In this document: positions 36,891-50,084 of the stretch, piece by piece
How the letters are laid out: each line of letters starts with the position of its first letter
Position numbering within the stretch: the stretch's first letter is position 1
Source of the DNA: Drosophila persimilis
Lineage: Eukaryota > Arthropoda > Insecta > Diptera > Drosophilidae
DNA: 64,000 bases
Direction: 5' to 3'
Assembly: GCF_003286085.1 (NCBI RefSeq)
Contig: NW_020825294.1
Span: 4,092,001 to 4,156,000 of the forward strand
Made by a program: the position numbers and the translations under genes
Notes under the pieces: generated by a model
Databases searched by the model: none
Seen by the model: only the letters and a program-made list of their open reading frames with translations
Told to the model about the DNA's origin: nothing

Positions 36891-36962
36891 GGGCTCGTCC
36901 GGGATTTGAACCCGGGACCTCCCGCACCCTAAGCGGAAATCATACCCCTAGACCAACGAGCC
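36891..36962 (-). tRNA. tRNA-Pro (anticodon AGG), copy 3
   Basis: Identical to copies 1 and 2, minus strand, convergent with copy 2. A T8 run lies downstream. Flanks differ from copy 1 beyond a few bases, so this is not a recent large duplication. Confidence 0.97.
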
Positions 36963-39900
36963 AGTTGACGTATGGGCGGTTAAAATACGTTTTGTTATGG
37001 CCGCCACTCCACGCGCAAGTGCATATAAAGCTTTTGACTGCGGAAGACGCAAGCTTTCCAGGAAAATCGTAGAAATTGGAAAAAAAAAACGAAAGCGCAA
37101 TGAAGAGTCGCGGACTCATTACATGCCATTTCCAGTAATTTCTGCCATAGCCAGCAAAAAGAGATACTGCATAAATGAGCGCGGATTCAGCAGACAGTGG
37201 AGTCGAGTCGTATAGGAGGAGTGGTTCCAGGCAGTCTGCCGCTTCAGCACAATTCCTGTAAAAACAGAACCAACTAAGCAGAAACATGCGCGTAGCTGGA
37301 AATCAGAAGTCCCATTCCATAAATGTCGACTAACGTTCCCTTGGGACGTGCGATTGCGAACTGCAGCGACAGACCTGGCAGGCCCTTTGGAGGAGATTTT
37401 AAAATGCAGAATGCATTTGCTGTTATGGAGTTTTTCCTGGGAACTGTGGGATCTTGCTTTGGCCTGCAACCCATCGACATATGGAGTTGGGCTGTGTTCA
37501 GTTCAGTTCAGTTCAGTTTAGTTCGGTTCGGTTCCTTGTGGACGCATTGCCTTTTTTGTAATCCCCGCCGTCCGAGTGTGACGTCATTTGGGATGAGATT
37601 GGCTTCAACTTTTACCAATTCGAATTGGCATCGGATCGGATCTGCCGTTTCCCATTCCATTGCCTTAATTCGCATAATTGTTTTGCTACTTGGGAAGCAA
37701 AACCACAACAAAAAAAAAAGCGGACTAAACCAAAGCGAAACACAACAACAAAAACATTGTTAAAATTAGTGAAAATTACAGGCCGCTGTTTGACTTTTGA
37801 ATCACGATTTTCACTTCATTGGCAAGCAATCGATACAATTTGTTTGATTTCGGCTGCAGTTTTCCCTTGGCTTTCGTTGGCTTTTCTTTGGCTGTCCCTG
37901 ACCCTTGGATCGCGCAACGTGGCCCAAAACAAATATTCCTGTGTGGCGCTTTGCTTTCAACTTGAAAATGGCTAACAATCTCCATTTTATTTGATTATCT
38001 CTTCAGCTGCCGGCGGTTGCGGTTGGTGTGACGTGACGGAATCGAAATTACTTAATTCGCCCGATTGGATAAATCGATGTTAGTGCCATCAGATCAGATC
38101 GGATCAAGCGGGGTTAACCGGAGGCCGAGAGCAGGTGAGTAGTGATGGGTCATTGAACCCTGAAAGTGAATGCTAGAGAGAATCAGAATGTGGGTCATTC
38201 GGAATGCTGTGCACTGGCTGGTCATCGATAGCCGTAACAAGTCCATCAATAATGAGCATGGACGGGTGGAAGTCGTCCGCCCCATCCAATCTTCCCGGCA
38301 ATTGGTGGCCTCCACCGGCAGCACCAGCAATTGCATGTTGGCCGGCACAAAGACATCATTACCATGTAGCACACCTGCAATTACCATCTAGTCAACAGTC
38401 CAGTGCATGCAATTTTCCATCTCCCATATGTACATTTGTGCACACAATGCTGCCCCGCATCTCTGATACGCAGCGAGAATTTCTATGGCTATGGGTATGG
38501 GAACGTGTAACTAGAATGGGAATGCTAATGGGTATTCTCAAGATCTACTTAAAACCATCTTACATACACGATGGCACCGCTCTACATTTCCACTTCCATG
38601 AAAGAAGTTAATAGGGTGCTCAAAATGTACTTAAGATTGTAAATCTTACAACTCTATCGCATGGCATCTCGGCTCATAATCCTTTCTAACTAGAGTTCAG
38701 GCTCAGGCCAATTAGAAGACTTGAACTCTGGGGCGAATTTCCGCAGGCCAGAGAAATTTATGGCACTGAAGGCACGCTCCCTTTCCCTTTCCCACCCCCA
38801 ATCCTATCCCCCCAACTAATTAAACACTGGCTCGTAAATTGTTATGATATACCATAAAAGATACGACAGTAAATCTTTCACCAACTTCAAAGGAAGTTTC
38901 GCTGGGCTCTTTCTCTCGCGGCTCGGCTTCGGTTCTTAACAAGCGCCAAAAACAAAATCACCGCAAATTAGAACAAACCCATCACGATCGATTACATTAA
39001 ATAATGCTGCCGCTGCGGCCCTGGCCCAGGCCCAGACCCAGAGCCAGGCCATGTGGCTGTTCCTCTGCAACAGATTCTAACAAACAGCGACAACATCAAA
39101 GGCCCATTGCAATGGTAAAGGCAAAGGCACCAGAGCCACGACCCACTTGGCCCCGTCTCGGGAACAGGGAACAGGGAATCGGGAGCCGGGAACCGGGCTC
39201 TGACTTCAACTTCATTGAGGCATAACGTTCGCCTCGGATTCGCTTCGGATTCGGATTCTTTGGGCCTGTTATAACGGCCACGAAATCGCGCGCCCCAAAA
39301 CAATGCCACAGCAGCGGCAGCGGCAGCATCCACAACTTGCGCAGTGGCACAAACGGTAGCTGGCGATGATGTTGCCCCGCTCCGTGGCTACAGCTACAGC
39401 TGGCAACATGTTGAAAAGGGAAAATTGTTTCGTTTCGTTTCGATTCGATTTCGCTCTGCCTTCGCCTGCCTCTCTCAGGGGATATTATGTTTGGTAGCTG
39501 TTAACATAAATTTATACTGCCTTTAAACTAATTGACGATGACAACTTCTGTGGAGCATGCAGCAGCAGTGGCAGCAGAGGCATGCCGCATGCGCTGGCAT
39601 ACTTTCCTAGTCCACTCATCCTTGTGGCGCGGACTGTCATCGGGACATTGTGGCATTGTGGGGCTGGTCGCCAGGCTCTGGCAATTTACGAGTGCCAAAG
39701 TCTTGGCATGCCTCAAAGCATTCACCAAATGATTCTCTGGCAGTTGAACATTTCATTCAATAAGCAAGTTAATTGGAATGGATTATCGTAAGGGATTATC
39801 CTTCAGGCAGATCATGTCACTACCAAGGAGTTGGATGGGATTGGAGATACAGGGAATATTCATTTCAAGCCATTTTAAAGGGTATTTTCGGAGCGATTTT

Positions 39901-42900
39901 AAGGGTTTGTCCTCCTCTTTCCTTCGCTCTCTTGGGATATTCATTCGCTTCTTTAGACGACTCTAGCTGTGTCCTAGTGGAACGTGGAATCCCCTCCCCC
40001 TCTGATAGATCGCACGGATCTACCAAAATTTTGCGCCTGACTTCACCTGACTCCGACTCCGACTCCGAGTGGCAGTGGCACTGGCAGTTAAGATTCAGTT
40101 TCATTAGATTTTCCATTTCCATTTTCATAAACGTGTACGATCATCAATTGTCATTAGTGAAATTAAAAGCCGGCGAAGATAAAGTGCCGTCTGTCAAAGT
40201 GGCCGGAGGAAAGTTTTCGGTTGGGCTCGTTTCGGCAGAGGTCTGCTCTTTTCTTGTGCTCTGTGCCTAGTGCCAGATCAAGATAGTGTGTGGCAATTGA
40301 TGGATTCGGGAAGGAGCGAGACCCAATCAGACCAGAGGAGCGACTGGAGGCCATGGAGTAGAAGGTGTGGGGAGCTGAGGGACCACCACCGCCACCACCA
40401 CCACCGCCACTACTGAGGAAGTCGACAACAAGTTGTAAGAACAAATAAACAATTGGTAATTGTTTTGAATTGGGAATGGAAATGGCAACGGCAGTAGCAA
40501 TAGCAATGCCAGGGGAATAGGAATGGGAATGGGTATTGGAGATGCAGTTGGAGGATTGCCAGGCGGCAGTGCAGCATAGAGAACCAGAGAACGAGAGACA
40601 CAGAGACCCGGTGACACACATTTCCATGCATTTTCCACAGGGGGCACACACCATCTACATACTCGTACATCGTACATCTCTCGTACCCGAGCTTGGAAAC
40701 CGAAAGTCACAACAAAAAGATAATCATCAAACGAGACTTCTTCAGACTCAGAGACTCAGAGAGTCAGAGGGTCCTCTCCTAGTCTCCCAGTCTCCTAGTC
40801 TCCTAGTCTCTCTGTCTCTGGGCAATCGTGTGAAACATAAATGCGCCCAAATTGATTTTTAAATGCTCCTGGGGACCCCTCCGGGCCGATACCGACCGAG
40901 AGACCCAGAGAATGACCCAGCTCAACCCTCTGGGAATTGGTTTGCTGGTGCGCTCGAGAAGAATCGAATACTGCGATGACTAGTACTTCGAGTCTGACTC
41001 TGAGTCTCCGACTGGTGGACTCTCCTCCACTCCTTGCATCGATCGTGTTCCTGGGGCTGCCGTAATACGCAGGCCCCGTTTTTGGCTGTGCGACAAACAG
41101 AAAAAAAAAATCTGTTTACTATTTAAGGCAACAACAATTTGTTCGGCTCACGTTTTTGGCTCGCACAGGCCCACATATTTGGCTAGGATGCGCTTATCCC
41201 ATTGCCAAAGGAGAGACGTCCGTCCCCAAGAAAGAAAGGCCACGAGAAGGCGAAGGAGAGATGGTACTGCCTGGTGGCTACTGCTGCCAGTGGCTGTGGA
41301 GGATCCACATGGAGACAGAGAGAGAGTGAGAGAGAGGGAGAGCCAGATCGAACGCCCACAATGAAAGGCGAGGGCTATGGCGAAGGCGAAGGCGTTGCCG
41401 GTACAAATTCCCAGCTGCCTTGATATGAAATCACAAAAACATTGCATAAACATCGGATCGGATCGGAACGGAACGGAACATCGGACAATGGGCCACCTAA
41501 ATGAACCGATCGTAAATTGTGCGGTAGTTGGGCACACAGTCACAAAGGTCTTCCCCTGGGATGTGCGGGGGTATGGGATGTGTGTGGACTCGAGTGGAGT
41601 GTGGGGTCCGAGGGGTAACTGTGAAGTCATAAATTTGTCGACCGTTTCTCTCGTTTCTTGCGGGTTAACGGAGCGTACTCGCACACAATGCGTCTGTGTA
41701 TGGGTTAACGTAACAGGGCACGCCCCCCAAGGGACGTGGCTTGGTCAAGATCATCGCTGGCCTCTGGTCTCTGACTTTGTAAGGAAAATAGCTGGAGGGA
41801 TTGCCCGAGGATGGGTCTTTGGATAGTTCAAAGTTTAGCCAGCGATTGGCATTTGTAAGAAGAGATCTCTAACAAAGGATCGCAGCCTGAAGATCGTTTC
41901 TAGCGATCATTCGGCTTGGATAGCGGATAATCTTCTTTCGGATTGTTGATCAGGTCTGGGGATTGCTCAAAGATTGTTTAACCATTGACACCATCCATCT
42001 CTTATAGAGGATCACAGAACAACGATCGTTTCACTTCATAAACATTTACGAAAAGTATTCTCGTAAAGTGGCCAAAACAATAACTGTATATTCTTACGAG
42101 CAGTGATAATTCGCAGTTTCGCTTGGGTAAACACTGACAGATACTCGTATCTTTATCGCTGATCGCTGATCGTTGATCGTTGATCGGTAGCCAAAACCAT
42201 TCAAACGAAAACACTGGTTTCGAGTTCGGTTTCGGTTTCAGGGGCCCAGGGGTCGATTCGATCACAGATCACTAATCAAAAATGTTCTCCAGCCCAATGG
42301 CAAGTCTCGGCAGAGAACCCCCAAATCAAATGCCATAGAGAAAACTCGATGTCGGCCCAAAAAGCAGTAATAATAAGCAGTAGCCCAGCGAGAGAGCCAG
42401 AGCTCTGCCTTGATATTTTTAATTGAATTTTAGGCTTTGCCTGTCAGGCAAAAGCTGGCCAAAAAAACCACAGAAACAAAAACAACAAATTATGGCTGGG
42501 TGTGGCTAGGAAATTCTTCAAGCCAAGGCAAATGTCGAAACATAAATTAATATGCAGGCAGGTAACAAACAGCAATAGGCGGAACGGAACGGAACGGAAC
42601 AGACTACCAGCCAGGCCATGTGCCATGTGCCATGTCGGAGGGGGCTGGGGACGGGGCAAGGCAAGGCCAGTAGCGGCTAAGAGCCGGACCAAGTTTATTG
42701 ATGTTGCAGGAGAAACTCCTCGTACTTGTGCTGTGCAACATGCTTGCCCAAAAACATTTTCTAATACACGGAGTGCCTGGCTATATAAATCTTTGCGACA
42801 TGTGTACCCATGCGTTGCCCATCAAATGAAGTTTTTTGTATGATCTTTAATGATACTCTAGATGTTTAAAGGATCCCTAGATAGAGTAGGAAGGAATATG

Positions 42901-45900
42901 TTCTACTTAATTGTTCATTGTGGAAATACAAACGAAAATCTTCCACGATTGGGTTTCTCCAATTCCCCTTTAATTGCCTTTGGCCTCCTCTGCTCTGATT
43001 CAAGGGTATGCCAGTATTTCACATACTCGGGCCAGCACTTTCTTTTCATGATTATGTTTATTTTGTCGAATTTTCCTTTTGGGTGGTGCAGGAAAATTGA
43101 ACATGAAAAGCAACAGCAGCAGCCGTGGCAGGGGCAGGCGCAGTGGCAGCAACAAATTCAATTCGATTTCCTCATTGATGTTGGCGAATTCTATTTAAAT
43201 TGTTGCGCCAATGCCAATCGAGAGGTGGATATTCTCTGGAGCTTCGCTTAATGGGCAGTTTGTATCTGGTTGTTGGTTGTTCTTTCTTTCTAGTTGTTGT
43301 TGCTGTTGTGGCAGGCAGCTGCTGTTGCTGTTATTAGATGTTTGGAGCGGTGCAGCCTCATGCCTGATGCCTGGGCGTTTAACCATTATTATATATTGGC
43401 CTCATGCTAGTCATTCGTTTGATTTTTTGTTGTTCTTTTTCTGTTTTGCTCCCCGAGTAGGCCGCGCCGAGTCGTCGCAGCCTCTGCAATTTATTCAGCA
43501 GTCTTGTGGGTTGCCAAGTTGCCCCATTCCCCCCATCGCCGTTGCCGTTGCAGTTGCAGTTGCTGCCGAGACATTGATCTAATAAATGTTGCCAGTGGAA
43601 GTCTCTTTCTCGCTTTTTGTTTGCTTTGTTTCCCCGTGCAACTCAAATTGCCTTTTGCGTAGTCGTTGTCGGGTTTGATCCACTAAACCAATAATGCCGC
43701 AGACCCCCAGACCTGACCCACTTTCCGCACCATCCCATCTCGCCCCATCCCACCCTCCCCCATGCCGCTTGCTGCTTGTTATGCGATTTCTGTGGTAATT
43801 ATAGGAATAGAAAGATGTCTATGGCTGGCTACAACAAAAAAAAAAAACGTTGTCCAAAACCTACACACAAGCAATTTGCAAAGGAAATTTTTGTGTATTT
43901 TGACTCCAAATTGCAAATTGATCGGGGATCGCCAGGGGGATAGATAATTGGGCGAGATATGGGTTAGTTGCCTGATAGATACATATGTACTTCCCACATG
44001 CGAAACTGCAGCCACAGCTGATGGGAAGCGAATGAATCGAATGGATTCACATTAACCAAATCGATCTATATTATTCTGTGCAGGTTTTTATTCGATTTTC
44101 GCCAGAGAAAATGAAGATTTTCGATTAATATTAATGGCTATTCCTGGTGGCCTATTACTGGGGACAAAATCATTTAAATGCTGAGGAAGTATAAATGCAT
44201 CCACACCCAGAGAAAAAAGGGCTTGAGCCCCGTATTGTTTCACATAGATTTGTTTTTTTTTGCCATTCTATTTGTGCCGTTTTTAATTATATTTTTTAAT
44301 AAATATGAAAATATTTGATCTAAATATATTAAAAATTTAATTAAATATGAGATATATTTGTTGTTTCAAAAATATTTATCTATCATATTTAAATTAAATA
44401 ATTTTATTAAATTTCCCATAAATTTAATGTCATATATTTATTTTAAAGTTTTTTATATTGAGATTAAATATTACAATATTTCTTTTTAATTAATGTATAT
44501 TAAAATCAAATTTTCTATTTAATTTCACTGTGCTTGTATTTAAAAACCAAATATTTCATTTAAATATGGGTTTTTTTATACCTTTCAATTTTTCTCTCAG
44601 TCTATGGGCTCTTGCTTCCTCTGCCTTTAATGTGATCGTCAAACTTTGCCACTTACAACTCTATCGATGAGGGATTTAAATTGGAAAAGTCCATTTGCAG
44701 AATTGTCTATTAATTCGAATGATCATCACGAGTATAATTGGTCAATGAATGTGCTATAATCAAATGGGGATAACACCTTTAATATAGCAGCATCCCTTCA
44801 CGACATAAAAATGGCGCAATCGCGCTATAGGAGGACGCTGATAAGTGCTTCCCCCGATCGTCAAAGGTTATGGAGTCAAATCACCCATCGACTTAGCATG
44901 TTCTTCTCGTTTACTTCCGAATAGTCGGCGTTCCAGGCAGGAGTAAAAATGTTGTTTATTTTTATACGAGTATCTTTAAATTATGAATGCCCGTGGCGAC
45001 GACGGTAGCCATGTAGATTTCTGGGGGCCTTAACTGCCGATTTATGGCCCAACTTAGCGGAGAGTCGACTAACCAGAAACCGAAAAGAGTTAGGGAACTG
45101 CGTCGTGAGTTAAGTATGCCAAGTTGGCGATCTATTAGAAGATATGCTAAAAGCCCGCGCCAAAGTGAGTGGCTTGCCACTCGATTGAGAGTCGTCTCCC
45201 AGCCGCAGTCCCAGTTCCCCCAGCCCCCGCCCCCCGCCCACCTCTTGCCTCTGGCTCTGGCAAACACTTCTGTTAATGACACTCGTCTTGCAGCTCCTTG
45301 GCCAGTGTTAATTTGCGGTCATTAGCCAGGTTCTCTGTTTGGAGACGCAGACGGAGACGGACTCCACGCCACTCCAGCTCCAAACTCCACTCCACGCGGA
45401 CTCCTTCGCTGCGTTCAATCAATTTGCGTCTGGCGTGGATTCTTTTCTCTCTCTCTCTCTCTCCGTGCAGCAAGGGGACATCAGGGGCAGGGGGCACCCG
45501 GCAGGTAAGGAGGCTGGTAAAAGGCTTTCCACACACTCACAATGGATTGTTAGCTCACAATAGGCTTTTGTTAACGGTTAAATTACACTTGATTCTGCCT
45601 TTTAGGCTAATGATGCGTATGGGAATCGAGAAAGGGGTTCCCGAGAGACAGAGATCCGGAGAGAACTGCACAAGGGGCTGAATACAAATGCTAATTCATT
45701 TGCACTTGGCCTCCGCTTTAGCTGATTTATTTATGCAAAAATGATGCCGAATGCCGATGCCGATACTCAAGTTGAAGGCGAAGACATAACAATAAATTAT
45801 GAGTACAAAAGTGAATGTTTAACAATGGGGAAAATGGGTCAGAGCCGATCGGTTACGCCGGCTTCCAGGGAACTCATAAAGGGAGCCCACAGAGCAGGTG

Positions 45901-47650
45901 CCCCGACACACCCCGACACTATCGGCAAATTGCATTACCTGATGATATATTAAGTGAGTCTTTAGTAGCCGCTAAAGAGGTTGGACACACCTCTACCCCA
46001 AAACCAAAACAAAACCCAGACCAAAAACCACAAGAAATCCCAATCAAAGCCACAGCCTCCATCGGTGGATGGCATTGCTAACCCAATTTCCTCGGATCTT
46101 CGGGGCCGTGGAAGGGTATGGAATGGAATCTGCGTGCGATTCGAATTTCCTTTTCCTTCAATCGCTGCGAGTATTGGCCACTGGCAAACACCTGCCGAGC
46201 GCGGCCAACAAATTTCACTTATTGCCAATTTGCTGGCAATGAAATAAAATACTTCTCTTCCTTTTGCTCTCCTGCCGAAAACCTGACCACGACGGACTCC
46301 AACGCCGACTCCATCTCCAGCTCCAACTCCCAGCAAAGCCAGCAGGGGAGAGGAGAGATGGGAGCTCATCGAACGGCAGCCAACGTCGACTGTGCAATAA
46401 ATAAATTGCGAAATTTATTTGGCGGCACTTACGCGTCGCTTTTTTTCATCGACTGCATTTTCCATAGTGATTTATTTGCATCGATCGGGCGAGCCGTGGG
46501 ACGGGGGCCCGGGCAGATGATCCAGCCGGGGTAAATAGATGGCTAGAAAATATCAATAAAAAATAATAAAATATTCTAGGTTATGGCCAGTGCCAGAGAT
46601 GACAGCCCCCAAGGAGGCTGTGAAGTGATCACCCGAACAGGTAACATCTAACAGGTGGAAAAGATGATTGCAAGTCAGCAGAGTCTTCCCTGGAGTGGTA
46701 TATGGGATGTATAGAGAACTAAACCATTCAATTCAAGAGAACTGGAATAGATTCCACTTAGAAGTGGCACTTATAGAGATAGGGGAAAAATAGTAAAAGG
46801 AAAATGGAAAATCTACCACAATATTCTCCATTTTATAGACCAACCGAAAGATATTCCTTTGCCTTGGAAAATGACTTCATATTCCTACACTTTGGGATGC
46901 TTTTTTACTTCTAAGGTGGATTGTTCTCTTGTTTAAGATTGTTCTTGTTTTCCAGTTCCCAGTTCATGATTTAAAGTAATTCTTGAAGTATTTAAAGCAT
47001 ACGCATCGCGCAGTCACGGTTTTCCATACGCTGCTGAAAGTCACTGCCTCAGTTTTGGCTGCCGTTCCTAGGTGCAGCATCTCCATATCCATCTTTCAAT
47101 GGCGAACCAACTCGGAACAGCTTCCAGCTGCTTTTCCGCGAATCTCTCTCTCTCTCGGTGTGCGCCTGTGTGTGCGTCTGTCTCCCACCATGACGCGTCG
47201 GCCTTTCGGGCATTTTCAATTGATTTTCAAATTTATCAAACAGGAAGCATCTCTGGCGGAGAGAACTCGTTGGAAGTGCGCGCGCTCTGGCTCTGGCATC
47301 GACTTTGGCTTTAGCTTTGGCTCTGGCTCGCGCTGCGTGTCCATTTAACGGCATTTTACGGCTCAGATCGTCCGACTGAAGGAATGGGCAAGTGGCCATG
47401 CCAACTGTCCGCCAGCTGGCCACATTGCAGCAGGCAACGGACAGTGGACAGCAGACAGTGGACAGCGGACAGCAGGCAAAGTGTTTTCTGTCTCTACTGA
47501 TCGATGTGTCGAGTTTCGAGTTTCGAGTTTCGATTCAGACTCGAACGGCGGCCGGGCCTGGCCTGGCTGACAATTTGTCAATTGCTCGCCCCGCTCTACT
47601 TGGCTAATTTAACGGCGGGTTTAATTAGCCTGCTCGCTTAAAGCCTTTAA
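36963..47650. other. non-coding region between the tRNA cluster and the palindrome
   Basis: I recognise no protein or RNA gene. The DNA alternates between balanced segments with GGCA/GGAA and AG/CT-type simple sequence and AT-rich blocks (44.2-44.6 kb). Open frames are mostly microsatellite-driven (Ser/Leu, Arg/Glu or Val/Ala runs). It could be regulatory DNA of a neighbouring gene, but nothing visible proves it. Confidence 0.5.
44230..44590. repeat. AT-rich island with repeated ATTTAAAT/AAATATTT words
   Basis: About 360 bp of nearly pure A/T, with many AAATATTT, TTTAAAT and TTAATTAAAT words on both strands. No ORF. Confidence 0.6.
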
Positions 47651-47964
47651 GCTGGGTGGGAGACGAGTGAAGATTATTAATTGGTCTGCTTTTAACAGAC
47701 GACTGCAATGGCCAAGTGTCGGGTGACAGAAGCTAGTACTTCCTGGGAGGAGTGATTTGTACGCTAAGGTGCATGTTGTCCTGCCTCATCGACAACCATG
47801 GGATCAATCCATTCCCCACCTTTTCATATATATGAAACTCAAAGACCAGGAATGTCTGGCCCCTCATGCATCTTAATCCAATCTTAAGCTATAATAGCTA
47901 CCCCCTTCATGCCCACAATAAGACAGTTCAATGTTTGGTGGGCTCTGGTGGTCTAAGCTATTGT

Positions 47965-47970
47965 TTTATT
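47965..47970 (-). other. poly(A) signal of the left CGP gene
   Basis: AATAAA on the minus strand, 41 nt past the stop codon, mirrored exactly in the right arm. Confidence 0.7.
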
Positions 47971-48011
47971 GCCGTCTCAAATTAATGTTCGTGGTTTGCG
48001 ATCAATAGAAA

Positions 48012-48206
48012 TTAGTCGCAGAGTCCGTTAGCCCGTCCGCTGGGGCCACAACAGCAGGGTCCGCCATTTCTACAAGGGTAGCAGCAGGGTCCGGAAGGTC
48101 CGCAGCGGGGTCTGCAAGGTCGGTGGCTGGGTCCCCAGCAAGGGCCGCAGGATCCGCAGCAGGGGCCGCAGCAAGAGCCGCAAGGTCCACAGCAAGGGTC
48201 GCACAT
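48012..48206 (-). CDS. Mst(3)CGP-type testis protein, 64 aa, left-arm copy
   Basis: A tiny Cys-Gly-Pro-rich protein starting MCDPCCGPCGSCCGPCCG and ending RANGLCD, with about 19 Cys. Proteins with CGP repeats (Mst84Da-d, Mst87F, Mst98Ca/b) are made late in Drosophila spermatogenesis and are part of the sperm-tail outer dense-fibre-like material. The coding exon is preceded by a 59-nt 5'-UTR intron (48225-48283, GTAAAT...CTAG) ending 18 nt before the ATG. A TCE lies at 48333-48344. AATAAA on the minus strand (47965-47970) ends the transcript. The sequence is identical by eye, base for base, to the right-arm copy. Which melanogaster gene is orthologous, if any, is not known to me. Confidence 0.9.
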   Translation of the reverse strand: MCDPCCGPCGSCCGPCCGSCGPCWGPSHRPCRPRCGPSGPCCYPCRNGGPCCCGPSGRANGLCD

Positions 48207-48224
48207 GTTTGAGAAGTTAAGTTT

Positions 48225-48283
48225 CTAGAAATATTAGGACCCAGACTTATTCAATTCTCAAAATTTGTTTTTAGTATATTTAC
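48225..48283 (-). other. 5'-UTR intron of the left CGP gene
   Basis: 59 nt, GT...AG on the minus strand, typical minimal Drosophila size. The mirror copy has the same length. Confidence 0.65.
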
Positions 48284-48332
48284 CTTGAACAAAACAAAAA
48301 ATTTGAGTCGACAAAAATTTTAGGACACACAA

Positions 48333-48344
48333 AAATTTAGATGT
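48333..48344 (-). promoter_or_regulatory. translational control element (TCE), left CGP gene
   Basis: ACATCTAAATTT on the minus strand matches the known Mst87F-family consensus ACATCNAAATTT. It begins exactly 28 nt from a TCATTC initiator whose A is at 48371 (+1), the position the family needs for delayed translation in spermatids. Confidence 0.8.
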
Positions 48345-48910
48345 TTCTGGGCAGATTGGTTCGGTGTGAATGAGAGAAATGGGAAGGGAGAAATAGAGCA
48401 TGGGTTTGACAGAAGCACAAACACACTTCACAGATGACTTGATGACTTTATTTGTACTATATATTTTTTGTAATAAGCCAATCATTTTAACATAGCAATA
48501 CAATTCATAGCTGACAAAATCTTGTAATATTACTTCTCCGTAATTCTCCATCTGTTAAAGTTTTCAGGTCCCTTCAGCATTGGCTCTTCGAAATCTAACT
48601 TTTTGTATCTTATCCCTTACAGATGCGACTTGTTCTGCCCAACCGTAGTCATATCGTCCTGTGGGTCCAGGCGGATTCTGCGAGGAGGCATTGGTAGTAC
48701 GGCATCGTCGGGGTTTTTCGTCTCGACAACGGTTGCCCACGAATGCCTTTGTCCTTAGGCGACTCGGACCACTCCGATTAGCACAGAACAAAAAATGTTT
48801 GCTTAGTTTCGAGCTTCTGTTTTGTTTAAGGTGACTATTCTATTATTTATTATAAAAATAATCAAATTAAAGCCATTTTTTATATTTTCCAGAACTTCTA
48901 CGGATCAAAA

Positions 48911-48976
48911 ACGTGTGGGCCTTGTGGATCGTGCCCTCCCATGTGCTGTGGAAGCTTCTGTGGTGGCTGTCGCTGA
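48911..48976 (+). pseudogene. CGP-like gene, inward-facing, start ATG replaced by ACG (left arm)
   Basis: Exon 2 of a spliced transcript: a 62-nt intron (48831-48892, GTGACT...TTCCAG) is followed by a frame reading TCGPCGSCPPMCCGSFCGGC then R and TGA. Two AATAAA signals follow near 49100-49120. Alignment with the intact gene (intron, AACTTCT, then ATG TGC GAC CCT) puts ACG TGT GGG CCT where the ATG should be. The only in-frame ATG (48941) would give 11 residues. Exon 1 has no ATG in this frame. It is either a start-loss pseudogene or a gene using ACG initiation. The upstream TCE is not recognisable. Confidence 0.6.
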
Positions 48977-49099
48977 GTAATAACGACAATCGACAGGATC
49001 TAAGCCTTCCATCAACGCTCTGGTGACAACTGCAGAAAGCTAGAGCTCAAAGCTGACTCAAAAAAATAGCTTTAGACTAGTTTTATGATAGTTTTACAA

Positions 49100-49120
49100 A
49101 TAAACCATTTAAAAATAAAA
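49100..49120 (+). other. poly(A) signals of the left inward CGP-like gene
   Basis: Two AATAAA motifs about 120-145 nt after the CGP-like frame on the same strand. Confidence 0.5.
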
Positions 49121-49249
49121 CAATTACGAATATAAACATTTCACAAATCGTATTATTTTTTATGTATTTTGGACGCCTCAGGAGGATAGTGGATTGGATT
49201 ATTTGCTTAGTAATGAGAGCCATCTTTTATGCTGAACTGAGACTGCGGA

Positions 49250-49860
49250 GATCCCTGATCCTTAATAAGGATATCATCAGATCAGGGATATTTTTCCGAG
49301 CGCAGGAAACCCTGGCACGCTCTGAACGGCCCACAATCAGCAAAGAAAATTAAATATTTTTGATCCTTGATATCCTTGGTCCTTGTAAAGGACCTTATAA
49401 AATCAGGGACATTTTGCCGATCCCAAGAAGCCGTCGCACGCCCAGATCGGGCCATAAATAGCGGAGAAAATGAATATTTTCGATCCTTGATATCCTTGGT
49501 CCTTGAAAAGGACCTTATAAAATCAGGGACATTTTGCCGATCACAGGAAGCCATCGCACGCCCAGATCGGGCCATAAATAGCGGAGAAAATAAATATTTT
49601 CTATCCTTGATATCCTTGGTCCTTGAAAAGGACTTCGAAAAATCAGGGACATTTTTCCGATTACAGGAAGCCATCGCACGTCCAGATCGGGCCATAAATA
49701 GCGGAGAAAATGAATATTTTTGACCCTTGATATCCTTGATCCTTGAAAAGGACTTCATAAAATCAGGGACATTTTTCCGATCACAGGAAGCCATCGCACG
49801 CCCAAATCGGCCCACAAATACCGGAGCAAACGGCCAAAATCTGAATGGGATACCAGGCGA
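49250..49860. repeat. 120-bp tandem repeats, left block (about five units)
   Basis: Units begin near 49241, 49361, 49481, 49601 and 49721 with TGATCCTTGATATCCTTGG, and each ends TAGCGGAGAAAATGAATA or similar. The period is exactly 120 bp (40 codons), so open frames run on both strands for hundreds of bases. The outermost unit is the most diverged. Each unit contains GTCCTTGAAAAGGAC, a small inverted repeat. Confidence 0.9.
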
Positions 49861-50084
49861 ACAGAAATCAGCAGCAAGCAACTGTAGGAAATTCAAAAAA
49901 TTCGTGTTGCATACTTTTGGGGGACCGCAAATTTTTAAAAAATTTCAGTTACCTTCTGCTGATTTCTGTTCCCCTGGTATCCCAGCCAGATTTTTGCTAT
50001 GCGACGCGAGTTTTTTCCCTTTGTACGGTGGCGCCCCCATCGGCGATTTCTTGAACTACATTTTTAAAGACAGTTATAAGCCAA

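Noticed and set aside
45472-45490. CAG fused to GTAAGG near 45.5 kb as a ratchet site
   Set aside because: Lacks a pyrimidine tract and lies beyond the osp stop.
48258-48551. 97-codon frame (and its mirror at 51241-51534) as a gene
   Set aside because: It overlaps the promoter, TCE and 5' UTR of the CGP genes and is composed of AT-rich UTR-like sequence.
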